Shown here one piece after another: positions 35,675-46,355 of a DNA stretch of 64,000 bases; position 1 is the first letter of the stretch, and each line of letters opens with the position of its first letter. Location of the stretch: NCBI GenBank assembly GCA_005406025.1, contig BGZK01000018.1, positions 558,001 through 622,000 on the forward strand, read 5' to 3'. This DNA comes from Eumeta japonica (lineage: Eukaryota > Arthropoda > Insecta > Lepidoptera > Psychidae). Below the pieces are notes generated by a model. The model did not search any database, was not told where the DNA came from, and saw only the letters and a program-made list of their open reading frames with translations. The translations under genes and the position numbers were made by a program.

Positions 35675-38600
35675 ACATTCCGAGGCACAGAGCGTGTGGT
35701 TTAATTTAATCGAAAGCTGCAGCACTAGACCGGCTTGACGCGGTAAAATAACACACTCTCACGTACGTAAATTAGCAGCTTCCGTTCTTGCGTTTCGTCC
35801 AGCAAATGAGAGTTACGGTACCCCTTCCATCAGATATCAAATTCTTTTCTGAAGGCATTAGAGCTCACTCTCGGGTTGCGGGTGTCCACAGGCGGCGGTT
35901 ATCACCTCGTGGCTCGCATGCTCGTTCGTCCCTTTAAATTCCATGAAAAAGAATATATCAGTTTCAGGTATAAAGGCAGTGTTTTTCACCACTTATAAGT
36001 TATTAAATACTTTATAATATACTAAAAGATAAGAGCAATCGTGGGCCGCAAGCGTGAGACTTTCGGTGTGATTATTCACCGATAAGAAATCGTACAGAAT
36101 CGAGAACAGTGACTCGTTTAAGGTTAAAGGCCAAGATTCGTTTTGAAACCTTGCGTTAACGGAAATTAATAATGTCATGCTTTGATCGATTTGATCTATC
36201 TCCTTAATAATCTCCATATTCTTCTTCGTTTGTAAAACATACCTGAATAGTCTTTTAGCACACACTCCAGTACATGTATACACGGAGCTTGTTACCAATC
36301 TTAATTTCATTGCCGCTTTCAATTCTGGTCCTATCACTGTTAGCGATTTCGACATCTGCACGTCTTTGATTATAATCCAGGTTCCAAACTTAACATCGAC
36401 TCCAAACCCGTTCTTAATTTCGTGCCCGGTTCTAGCTCTAAATTGTGCTCCATATGTGTTCAAATTAAAAATTAAATTATAAACTATATTACTAGGCTAT
36501 AGTGCAGCTCTCTGTGAGTGAATTTTTTTTTAGAATCGAATAGAATAGAAAAAATTTACTGGAACATTACGTAAACTTGACCTTGATTATGCATAGATGC
36601 ATACAGATTAATAACATACGTTTCAAATAGAGTGTTTAATAAAATGTATAGTTTGAGTTGTTAGTCACCCAAATTTTAACGGCTTCACCTCTGCTTGACA
36701 CCCACAATACTAATTTAAAATCAGGAGTTCTTAAGGTCTTACAGTTATGGCCAGCACTACACTATTAAAATTGAATGACTAATTGAACTGAATATTGTAA
36801 ATTAATGGAAGAATTATCCAAAATAATGGAGTTCAATGACGATATCTTTTTTTGACATATCGATTCAACATTAACAAAATCTGAAGTCTCACATTTTTGG
36901 CAGACAGAACCGGGTGGCATTGGGACTAAACTCTGAGTTCAATGACAAATCATTTATGTTTGATACTTATTTTAGTAATTTAAAATCAGAAAATCACAAA
37001 ATGACACAATATGTTAAGTGCCTTAAATGTATTTTTTAAATACAAAATCATAACGTTTCGGTAATACTTACATACATGTATCCAAAGCCAAAAACTTTTC
37101 TTATTCGTATCAAATTTTTAAATCTCATGCATATCAAAAATTTTTGAAGTATTATTTATTGTACGTAGTATTCATTATTGCTATATCACACGGCATTGCC
37201 TTAATATCGTTAAAAATAAACATACTTATTTTTTTTTAAACAGAATTGTTGAAAATAGTGTGTACTTTAAATTTTTGTGTCTTAAGTTACTGATGTACTA
37301 CTTTAAGCATCTGCCCATTAGAATACATTTTAAATAACTCACGATGAGATCAATAGTTCTACAGTAACTAATTAATGACAGCGAGACTGTCAAAACGATG
37401 TCTTCTACTTAAATATTTACATCGACCGTTCAAAGTGATCCGGCCTTATGCAAATTAAACTGTGTCGATTGTGCAACTATCGAATCTATCTTAAATTAGC
37501 ATAGGTCAGTAGTTTATGCAAAACTGGACTTGAAAACGGATTTAAAGATAGCTTGTTAAGGCCGAGATACATTCAAAAACAATGAAGTAATTTTGAAAAA
37601 TCAGTTGGAAAAGATAACGGGCATCCGTTAAAACTTACACTGGCAATATCTTTATGTATAAAAACATGCTTTAATGAACTTGCTATGCAGAAATTCAAAA
37701 TTTTTTTTTAAATTAAATTTCAATTAACGCTTCACTTACAAGCGTGGCGTGCTTGATAATAGTTGTTTATTTTTGTTATCGCTAACTATTCGTAAAATTG
37801 TAAGTAGAAAACACTTGAGTGATATTTATATCCATATCACGTGAATCCACGAGAAAAAAAAGTGGAGGTGATTCTTTATCTCCACATTTGTTTTTGTTAA
37901 TTTAAATTAAAATTTATTTTCCTTTATTTCTTCATTCAATAAGGTGTACATTTTGGTTATTTAAATATATATTTCAATTTTTACTTTTTAGTTCAGTAAA
38001 ACTTGTTTACAGTTTTTTATACTATGTTTTTACATTGACCTTGAAAAACATGTTTTTTTTTAATTAACAGTATCACTATTTTTAATTACTTAATAGTATT
38101 AGACTTTTCAAAACAAATCAAATGAATACAATAACAAGAAAGTTGCAAATACCCTCATCACTAAGTGTAATTTACATATATAACTCGTCAAAACAAAACA
38201 AATAGTTAGGGTTTACTGCTTGCCGGTGAAGAGCTTCACTTTCCACCTTCCGGTTGCATCATAAAATGCAACGTATAGAACTGGTCAAAATAAACCAAAT
38301 GCACCCAAATTCGAAAAGTTTATATAATAGTTATTTAAGAATTTCACTATCCACCTCTCAGCTCCATCATCAGACCCGCATCATCTAATGTAATGTTTGT
38401 GATTCATTAAAACAAACCAAATGAGCAATTGAAAAGGTTGTCTCCACTTTCCGAATTTATCATCAAATCAGCTCAATAGTACCAAATATAATAAGAAGTA
38501 AATAAAAATTGAATTATAAGACTACTCTTACAGATAAGTGCGTTATCAAAGTCCCGAGTGAATTCATTGAGACATATCATCGCCTAGCTCAAACCACATA

Positions 38601-39646
38601 AGATAAAAGTTTTGTTTATAGGAGTGCATTGGTTTTGTATTGTAGACATTGGATAGAATGCGATTTCACGAAATTCAATCCTTAAGGTTAAAAAAGGGTG
38701 GCTAAATTTGAAAGAAAAATTATATTTTTACAGTTATATTTATTTAAAACTTGACGTTTTAGTTGCAATATGCTATTAATTGTAAAAGATGCGATTTATG
38801 AAACACGAATTTAGGCGTTTTAAAAATTCAACTCCTAAGAGGAGAACGAGGGTGGACAAGAAAGTAAAAGTTTTATGATCAAATTTACTTGAATCTTGAT
38901 ATTAATGCACTTGGCGTTTTTCAAAATTCAACTTCTAATGGTGATAAGTTTTTGTGAGAAAACATATTTTTTTCATAGTAAAAAGTAAGGAGGTCAACTT
39001 TATGTGTATGGTAATTTCTTTTTCTGTAAGCGTAGATATAGATATGTCTGTTTTAAATTTGAAAATATTTAATAACAACGCCGTGTGCTACGACTGGCGC
39101 AGCAGCACGGGTGGGGAATCCTTTAGCGGATACGGGTTCCCTATCGCCCGTATTTCCGCCAAACCCTCCGAATACTTAACAAATCTTCACGAAATCAAAA
39201 CCCTAGTATGGATTACCCTTTTAGGCACACACGTGAGGGCGCACGTCATTGCAAACGATTTCATTTTCAGCAAAACTGTACAAATATTATTGTCCATGCG
39301 AGCAAGGGCACGAACAGTAAATTAATGAATACATATTTTTTAAGAAACAATGAATTCGAAATCAAAATTTATACTTTATTTAAAATAAAATGTAATTTAA
39401 TAAATAGAGTACTTAAAATCATATTAATAGACGTTATTGACTGTACTATGTATTTTAGAGCCGTCATTTTTCTATCTAAATTAAATGTTAGGTTTCGCCT
39501 TCCATTACATCGGTGCTTTTTGTTGTTAATTTGACATAACAATATAACGTTATTAGGATCACGAAAGGGTGGTGATGACGGTGATGACAATAGTATTTGT
39601 TAATAAACAAAATTAATTTGTTAATCAATTTTGATAATGACGAAGA
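35675..39646. other. No gene recognised; repeat-like traces
   Basis: A 156-codon minus-strand frame at 35,993-36,463 lies partly over inverted purine-repeat material of the Helitron-like family (36,280-36,440) and has no domain. 38,815-38,940 contains two AATTCAACTYCTAA units about 118 bases apart. A mixed 123-codon frame at 38,954-39,325 has no domain. Otherwise AT-rich. Confidence 0.3.
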
Positions 39647-39686
39647 CTAAAAGCAACATAAACTACTGAGTTTATGTTGCTTTTAG
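39647..39686. repeat. Hairpin, 17-bp perfect stem
   Basis: CTAAAAGCAACATAAAC at 39647-39663 is perfectly complementary to 39670-39686, with a six-base loop (TACTGA). Weaker pairing continues outward (ATTTTGATA blocks on both sides), giving an imperfect hairpin of about 80 bases. A small-RNA precursor or a MITE remnant are both possible. Confidence 0.7.
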
Positions 39687-39879
39687 GCCTAATCATATCA
39701 AAATAAAACAGTTAAAAGTATAATAAAATAAGTATTAATTAAATTAAACTCTGCAATTATTAAAAAAAATATTAGATGATCACATCAACAACTATATACG
39801 GATTATCAATGCAATGAAAAAGATGAATGAAGCTTTGAGTACACGACCGACAGCATCTAACGTTCACGACAGCGCTAGA

Positions 39880-40240
39880 ACATGAGACGGCCGATTACGG
39901 CCGGTGTTTTTTTTTCTTTAGCGCCGCACAACACCGACAGCGATCGCGTTATATCACGATCGGTGCTTGTAGAAATTACCCCGACTCCGGCGCACGTCGT
40001 CGGCCGGACGGCGGCGATTCGGTTATCGCCTAATCGAAGAACGCGCCACGATTTATGTAATAGAGTTCGGCTCCTGCGCAGCGCGGTCGCGTCCGCTTTC
40101 TCGACGCCCGCGCCCCCGCCTCCTCCCGCCGCTCGTGCTAGTACTTTCTCGGTGTTTCGGAGTGTTTGCGTGAAACTCGACATGTGACACGACGATTAGC
40201 CGGGCGGAGCGCACTCTCATGCTCTCGATTCGGCTACGAG
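39880..40240. other. CpG-rich patch (island-like)
   Basis: About 360 bases of CpG-dense DNA with CCGATTACGGCCGG and a proline-coding pyrimidine run (CGCCCGCGCCCCCGCCTCCT). Open frames of about 100 codons exist on both strands over the same bases, as expected from GC-rich DNA. No domain is recognisable in either. Best guess: promoter or untranslated first exon of a host gene. Confidence 0.35.
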
Positions 40241-40752
40241 ATGAAATTTTAAGTGGCGTCATTATCTACGACAAAGGGGAGCCACCGAAGTGGATATACT
40301 CAGGCTTTCACGAAAGATCTCGTATTACGTAAAAGATACTTAGATGTAAAGATTTAAAATTACACTAAATACATATGAAATTCCAAGTGCACGTCGAAAA
40401 CAAAAGGAATAGTTTTAATTATAAAGATGTAGGCGCCGATTAGGAGGCGGAAACCTGCCTAATTAGGTTTTTTAAGTTAATTTTAATCCTTAAAAAGAGC
40501 TGTTATGGCAATATAAAAAAAATTAAATTGAATGCAGTGTGTTCTCAGTGGATCACTCTGTTGTCAATGGATGTTGTTTTAAAGACACGATTCACGTAAC
40601 TATTCTCGATAGAATAAGATTGCAAAATGACATGAAAAAAATCTTTCTGATCAGTTTTATATGAAAACCAGATGGTAAGTGAATTCGGAAAAACTTCTAA
40701 CAAGCGTATTTCATAAAGAGCTAAAGGTACTTATCGGTATTTTTGCGGTTAG

Positions 40753-41711
40753 CCCTGGGATAGTAACAGATTTTATTGAAACGCGAATGGTAACTGGGGT
40801 GACCAGTCACCTCTAACCTTCAAGTAGCGAATAAAACACAGTTTTTAAGGAATTAACTTTATATTTATTAATTAAACAAACAAATAGGAACTTTTTTCGG
40901 AGATCAATCAGTTTTCAATAAAATTAAAAAAAAAAAACATTAAAAATATAGTCTAAACACAGCTCAAACAAATTTCCCTTCTATGTTCAGGACATACTGG
41001 CTATCAAGTCAGTTTGATTAGTATATCGCTGATCATTGTACTTAGGAGCACGTCTTCCAATCTCTTGATTGGTATATTTTACTATCAAATCAATTGGCTT
41101 AGAGAATAATAACATAAATGCATCTTTTTCATCACGAATACCTTCCATAATTGCTTGCGGAGTTCTCTGGAGGCTAACAATATTACGCTGTGTTCTACTT
41201 GAAGATGGTGCAACAGATGACCAGAGGTGGCCATTCTTTCCTCTTAAGGCATCACCTCGCATTTGTGATAATGGCACATCATCGTCATCTGAGCCGGAAA
41301 TTACATCCTATTCATCCGAATGCACTGAGACGTTGTCTTCGCAATTTGACGTTTCTTCGGTCTCAAGCATCAAAAATTCTTCGTCATTATCTTCATCACT
41401 ATTCTTTAGTATATTTCTAATCTGTTCATCATTTAAAAAAATCATTTTTTATCTAAAACAATACATATTTAATTTGAGTATGCAAAAAAAAAATACATAC
41501 GTAAATAGTAACAGGGGTGACGCGTCACCCCACACATACCTATATCTCCAAAGCGACGTCCATTCACTGCCCGCGCGCAACGGTTACTAATTGCGAACGA
41601 CAAAACAAGAGAATACATGAAATGACAGAAAGAGACAACAAATCACATTCGAGATATTAGCATGTGATTGGTTGTCTGGGGTGATGATTCACCCCTGTTA
41701 CCATCCTAAGG
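40753..41711 (-). mobile_element. piggyBac-like element, internally deleted
   Basis: 17-bp terminal repeats: left CCCTGGGATAGTAACAG (40753-40769), right complement CCTTAGGATGGTAACAG (41695-41711), 14 of 17 alike. Both ends are flanked directly by TTAG (40749-40752 and 41712-41715), a one-base variant of the TTAA target of piggyBac elements. Subterminal palindromes built on GGGGTGA occur near the left end (40796-40813), internally (41514-41531, a perfect 18-bp palindrome GGGGTGACGCGTCACCCC) and beside the right end (41679-41695). The 959-bp length and short transposase show a large internal deletion. The coding strand is minus. Confidence 0.8.
40987..41445 (-). pseudogene. piggyBac-type transposase, N-terminal fragment with in-frame TAG
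   Basis: From ATG at 41445 the frame reads MIFLNDEQIRNIL, an acidic stretch (DEDNDEEF, SGSDDDD), then KNGHLWSS, RTQRNIVSL and PIDLIVKYTNQEIGRRA, stopping at TGA 40989-40987. The acidic N-terminus, a GHxWS motif, an R-x-NIV motif and a VxxTNxEI motif in this order are the start of piggyBac-family transposases (usually near 600 residues). TAG at 41310-41308 interrupts the frame at codon 46. The catalytic aspartates and the C-terminal zinc domain are absent, so this encodes no working enzyme. The stretch after the TAG is intact to the final stop. Confidence 0.8.
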
Positions 41712-42081
41712 TTAGGAAAAGAAAACCCAAATGGCGCTAACATTCTTTTTATTCCTAGTAAATAAATGAAGCGGTCCCGCCCCGCACCACCCTTGTAGCG
41801 TCTCTCGCTCAGCGATCTATATATTGACGCTTGATTTGAGACCCGTTTCGTTTATTCTTTCGTCCGATACTTGCGCAAGAAAATATTTTATACTTTTTTA
41901 TGGAATGGCGAATAAACAAAATAGACATAGAATAGCAGTTACCCTCGTGTACATTGTAAACGAGGTGTGTGTGTATAAAATAAAAGCAAGTGCGAACAGG
42001 ATTTGAAACCTGAGGAATCCGTAAAATTTAAAGGTCGAAATTATTCATAGACCATCGGTTAAAAATTTAATTATATTTTTT
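41712..42081. other. No gene recognised
   Basis: A GC-richer CGGTCCCGCCCCGCACCACC near 41,773 and a TATATAT at 41,818 could mark a promoter, but no coding start follows convincingly. Confidence 0.3.
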
Positions 42082-42972
42082 AGGGTTCCGATCCAAAATG
42101 GCATAAACAAACCCCTTATAGTTTCGTCTAGTCAGTCAGTTCGTATGTCACAGGTATTTTATTCAGAAACTACAAGATGTATATCGATGAAATTTATAGT
42201 ATAGATGTCTTGTATAAAACGCTACTTAGTTCTGTGGTCAAATAATAAAAATAAATATTTCAAGGGGGCCACTCCATATTTGTAACAGAAGCTGAAAAAA
42301 TTTTTGTCGGCGAACATCAACTTATGGCACATATTTCGACGTTCTTTCAAAAACACTTTAAGGTTTCTAAGCTATTTTTCTGATCAAATGAATAATTTTG
42401 GAAATAATCGCTCCGAAAGTTGCAAAAATGTGCGTGTTTCAATTCTGGATTTGTCAATAGGCCGTGTAGGCCGTGGCCTAGGGCGGCAGATTTCAGAAAA
42501 TTATTATTTTAGAAAGGTACATGGGGCGGCGGAAATAAAGCGGCCTACCCTCATAAAAAATATAAATCCGCCATTGGTGTGTTTTATCTATTTTCTTAGC
42601 AGTATGTCCATAAATATGAAAAAAGGACAAAGGTAACCCTTAATAAATACTTTAAAAAAAAATTAGTTTGAATATGCTCGGATGTACTGTTTTTGAGTTA
42701 TTGCCAAAAAACTGCGCTTCTCAACAAAGGGACGTAAAGTTCCATGAAGATACGCTTTTTTGCTGATGCACTTTGTTTTACACGATTTAATAGTAATAGT
42801 CGACATACATACTTGTTTTTCCAGTTATAGGCGTTTAAAGTGCTTATAACCATTCTGTGCGGAAAACATGAAAAATTTTTTAACAACGTATTTTCTTCAT
42901 CTGTAGTGCATTTTTTGCAATAATGGCTTCGAAACCCTATAATGAGCATGGTCCGACATGAATTTGACCACT
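42082..42972 (+). repeat. Dispersed AGGGTTCYG repeat, copy d, with nested insertion
   Basis: Full-length partner of copy c (31819-32580): AGGGTTCCGATCC, CCCCTTATAGTTTCGTC, then matching blocks to GGTCCGACATG. It contains about 155 extra bases relative to copy c (42433-42587). Same strand as all other copies. Confidence 0.65.
42433..42587. mobile_element. Small insertion nested in repeat copy d
   Basis: Absent from copy c at the matching place. Contains AGGCCGTGTAGGCCGTGGCC, TAGGGCGGCAGA and later GGGGCGGCGGAAATAAAGCG. GTGTTT-like sequence at both edges (GTGTTTC and GTGTTTT) may be a target duplication. Type unknown. Confidence 0.45.
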
Positions 42973-43379
42973 TTTTATTTTTATCTAATCTTAATTTTTT
43001 TGAGCCTAGTTATGTGCGATTGAAATTACAAGCTTATTTGGAGGACAATTTCAATCTCATGCATGTCTGATCATTGTTATCTTCGTACTTATGGTCCGAG
43101 TTCTATTCTGGGAATTATACATAGTAATTGGACACTTTACCTATAGTTTTGGCGGCTCTTCTGTTATTATTGCATATGTTTACTTTTTTTCTATTATGGC
43201 AATCACTTTGCACAAGTTTTACTTAGAAAGTGATCACAGTACTCATCTTGCTCTACAGTAAAAGTTGTGTGTGGTTTATTCTCTATTAAAACAAGTCTTA
43301 TCATACTGCGCTCGTGGGATGCTGTTGTTTGTAAAAAAAAAACGTGAAGTATTCTAATGGGTGTGCCATGCTAGCGGAC
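42973..43379. other. No gene recognised
   Basis: AT-rich, no signature. Confidence 0.35.
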
Positions 43380-43514
43380 GGCGGCGCAACGCGCGTGACT
43401 TTCGCGCTGGCCTGTCGGGCGGGATCCCCGCGGGGTGCGGGTGTGAAATTGCTATTTTCGTTGAGAGCACAGCGGCTTTTAAACGTCAGGAAGCTATTGT
43501 GGATTGTAAACGTC
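43361..43514 (+). other. CpG-rich patch ending at a splice-donor-like site
   Basis: CpG-dense from 43,375 to 43,450 (GCGGGATCCCCGCGGGGTGC), then AAACGTC followed by GTAAGT (43,515-43,520), a strong donor consensus. Two plus-strand frames are open through it and neither shows a domain. Candidate 5' exon of an unidentified gene. Confidence 0.25.
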
Positions 43515-43520
43515 GTAAGT

Positions 43521-44004
43521 GTTACTGTGTGAATTTTTTCGATTTTTATTGTCGATTTAAACGTACTTATTTTCAAGTAGCTTTTGACCACGACTATGCC
43601 CGCGTGGACATAGAACATATTGCTACATTTTTTATAGCGACCAATGACCCAGTGTTCACGACGACCCCGATCAGGTCCCGCTCGCTATTTCGATCCCGAT
43701 TCCACCTTTGATTGCACTTCGATTAAATTATTCCATTTATGAGGATTTATCAATTTTCACGAAGGAACTCTAAATATTTTAGATGTAAAAAGTATCCTCT
43801 GTGTAGCCCAATAGGCTCCTCTACCATGTGAAAATCTATCCAGATCGGATGAGCCGTTCCGAAGATTACTTTGGATGATGAAGAAATGGATTTTAAAACG
43901 GTCGTTTAGTTGATAGCTATAATAACGCTATATAAGGACTTTACAAAAAACGAAGTTTTTTTGAAACCATAAAAGAACACTTTAATTTTGTTTATATAGA
44001 TAGA
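43521..44004. other. No gene recognised
   Basis: Contains inverted purine-repeat traces (43,640-43,710, pyrimidine-rich on this strand) of the Helitron-like family. Confidence 0.3.
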
Positions 44005-44170
44005 TAGTTTTGCTTGCGGCTCTGTCGATATGGAAAAAAACTCTTGATTCAATTTTCATCTTTATTGAATCTCAATTCTATACATGATACTGATCTTATT
44101 ATCGATTTCGATCTCATTCCGGCTTTAATGTCTGCCTTATTGGTCACGTTCTCTCTCTTTCTTTTTGGAC
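44005..44170 (-). repeat. Non-autonomous Helitron-like repeat, inverted copy
   Basis: On the minus strand purine-rich units lead to GACAGAGCCGCAAGCAAAAC and TATC, comparable with GAGCCGCGGGTAAAAGCC at 59.4 kb. It is the only copy in inverted orientation that keeps a recognisable 3' end. Divergent, so tentative. Confidence 0.28.
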
Positions 44171-45184
44171 TTCAAAAAAGGAGAATATTCTCGAATTAAC
44201 TCCATTTTTTGTATGTATAATATACATCCGATGTATTTGCTCTCTATACATTAATTTAAATGATTTTGTTTTTGGTGCCAGAATAAATGTTTATTCATGG
44301 TGTTACCGTATATAAGAATAAAAAAATATTTTTATTACTGGTCCTAAGTCCTGAGAGTTAAGCTTTTGGAGCTCTTATTGGAAACATAAATTTTTTCAGG
44401 ATAAATTGTACTCAAGATGCTATCCTACTTCATAAGACACATCTACATTGAATTTCGAGTAATTCGAACTAGTAGTTCTCGTGTGACACGCGTACAGACA
44501 AAAAAATATAGAATTTCCAAAATTACTTATTTATCGCCTATGTTGATAGTGGTGGTCATTCCGTTAAGAATTTCCAGAAAATGCGCAATGTGCAAATTTG
44601 TTCCTGCTACATTTTATTACATAAATAGATAAAAATACTTAAATAGAGAAAATTGCTATGTTCGTTACGTAAGCGATCTTTCGAATGTAAACGGTTCAAA
44701 GGAATATTTCTTGCAGTTATCAGAAATTTTATCATACAATTCAAAAGACTTTGAATTATAAGATAACTTTATTTGTGAAGATAAGTGCAATGTGTGTGAT
44801 ACCACGTTCGGAGCTGTGAGCGCGTCGCTTTAAAACGACCCCTTAACAAGTTAAATTTCTTACAAAAAATAAACTGACAAATTGGATTCCTCATGTTAAT
44901 TCAAATTACCCCACTTACCCATGTCTGTGAGCATATTGAACCCGTCCCGTTAAGTAGGTCCCGGACGCTGTCACCAGACACTAATTCGAATCGGGCCAAC
45001 GTAGAATGCTTAAGGTACTAACACCTTAGATCTTAAGCACCAAAATCTAAGGTTATCAGACCTTAAACCTTAGTCGAACCGAAATAAGACTGTGATGGCG
45101 TGTAATTCTACAGTGACGCAATAAAAGCCTGTTTTGATGAATGTAACATATGAACATTCGCAAGCAACGAAGCAACAGTAAACA
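44171..45184. other. No gene recognised
   Basis: AT-rich. 45,008-45,073 carries scattered CCTTAGA/TCTAAGG units in both orientations, a possible remnant of an inverted-repeat element. Confidence 0.3.
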
Positions 45185-45560
45185 TGACAATGGAAAGCAG
45201 TGACGTGCGCGGGCCAGCACTGGCAGCGATCCGCTTCACCGTCGGGCGCCGTCGGCGACGACAGCGACACGCCCTTTCCCGTTACGCACAGGAAGTGACG
45301 CTTCCGTTTTCGACGAAACGAGCCGTCCGTCGCCGGCGGCCGCGGACTCTCAGACGGCAAAACATAATTACCGGCTGTCACCGGCGCCCGATTTCTCAAC
45401 GGCCGTTAATGCTTTATCGTTTTATATCTTGACGGCCGGTAGTTCACTTTCGCGAGTCCGGCGCGAAAGCCGAGAGTTTTCGCGGATCGCGTCGTGCATC
45501 TTTATCGGTCGCTTTCCTCGTGCAATCCGTGCACCCGGAGAAATGAGGCATACATCAAGT
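45185..45560. other. CpG-rich patch (island-like)
   Basis: About 375 bases of CpG-dense DNA (CACCGTCGGGCGCCGTCGGC, CCGTCGCCGGCGGCCGCGGA). Open frames occur on both strands without domains. Together with the patch at 39.9-40.2 kb this is the strongest candidate for a host promoter or first exon in the right half. Confidence 0.35.
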
Positions 45561-46049
45561 TTGCTTTATAAACACTTCACTTTTAGCGAGGGCGAACAAG
45601 TTAAATTGGTCTATGGTAGTCTATTTGTACGAAACAGTCGAGTTTAAACTTTAGCTTACTATATATATATATTGTTTTATGGTATAACTTTTTGTTTTAT
45701 TTACCACAAACAAACTTGGATCAATTTTTTTTAAAGTGTATTAGGCAGTGAAATAATTTGTAATATTGCACTTGACGTGTTTTAAAGTATTCGCGAATCG
45801 TATTATGAAATTGAGATCGTATCCAGATCAAAATAATAAGGGATGAAGAACACCCTGAGTTGCTCTGACAAAAGGTACGTTTACTCCTTTTTGTAGGCTT
45901 TGATAGATTTGCGTATTAGCATATTGTAATATTAACATGTTAACATTCAATATAATCCAAATTATAGGATTAATTAATTAATGACTTGTCTTTAATACAC
46001 CACCGCATTCATAATGGCAGACGTAGATCATACATATTTTATGAAGAAA
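45561..46049. other. No gene recognised
   Basis: AT-rich left flank of the Helitron. The base next to the Helitron end (46049) gives the expected T on the element's strand. Confidence 0.4.
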
Positions 46050-46078
46050 CTAGCGGCCCGTCCCGGCTTCGCACGGGC
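46050..46078 (-). terminator. Helitron 3' terminus hairpin and CTAG end
   Basis: Stem complement 46073-46078 / 46056-46061 (GCCCGT with ACGGGC), loop of 11 bases, then CG and terminal CTAG. In Helitrons this hairpin marks the end of rolling-circle replication. The order and spacing are seen directly; the role is family knowledge. Confidence 0.85.
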
Positions 46079-46355
46079 ATTAAACATAACATTTAGATTT
46101 GTTAATTTTAACACATCCATAATAATAATAATAATATGACACATATTCACCCCTTTTTGCGTCGAGCTCCTAAAAAAGAGTAAATAAAAAAAAAATAAGA
46201 ATAATTAAATTCAGATATTATTTAATGATTTTTTTGTATTTATGTGTTTTTTTTTGTATATTTTTTTCTTTTTTTTGATATATTTTTTTAATTTTTTGTT
46301 TTTTTTTTTTTCAATTATTGAGGTCATAACCCTAAAAGAAAATACATTTATTTTG

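Noticed and set aside
35993..36463. 156-codon minus-strand open frame
   Set aside because: The right part overlies inverted purine-repeat material seen elsewhere in the window, the composition shows no domain, and no splice or promoter context supports it.
39875..40187. Two roughly 100-codon open frames on opposite strands
   Set aside because: Both cover the same CpG-rich bases. GC-rich DNA is poor in stops, and neither frame has a recognisable domain.
41069..41590. 173-codon plus-strand frame, serine-rich
   Set aside because: It is the antisense of the acidic N-terminus of the piggyBac-type transposase, whose minus-strand motifs are recognisable.
45070..45432. Overlapping opposite-strand frames in the 45.2-45.6 kb CpG-rich patch
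   Set aside because: Same reason: arginine/proline-rich chance translation of GC-rich DNA.
46115..46325. Poly(T)/A-T tract as a retrotransposon tail
   Set aside because: It lies inside the Helitron between the gene and its 3' hairpin, so it is low-complexity sequence of that element.
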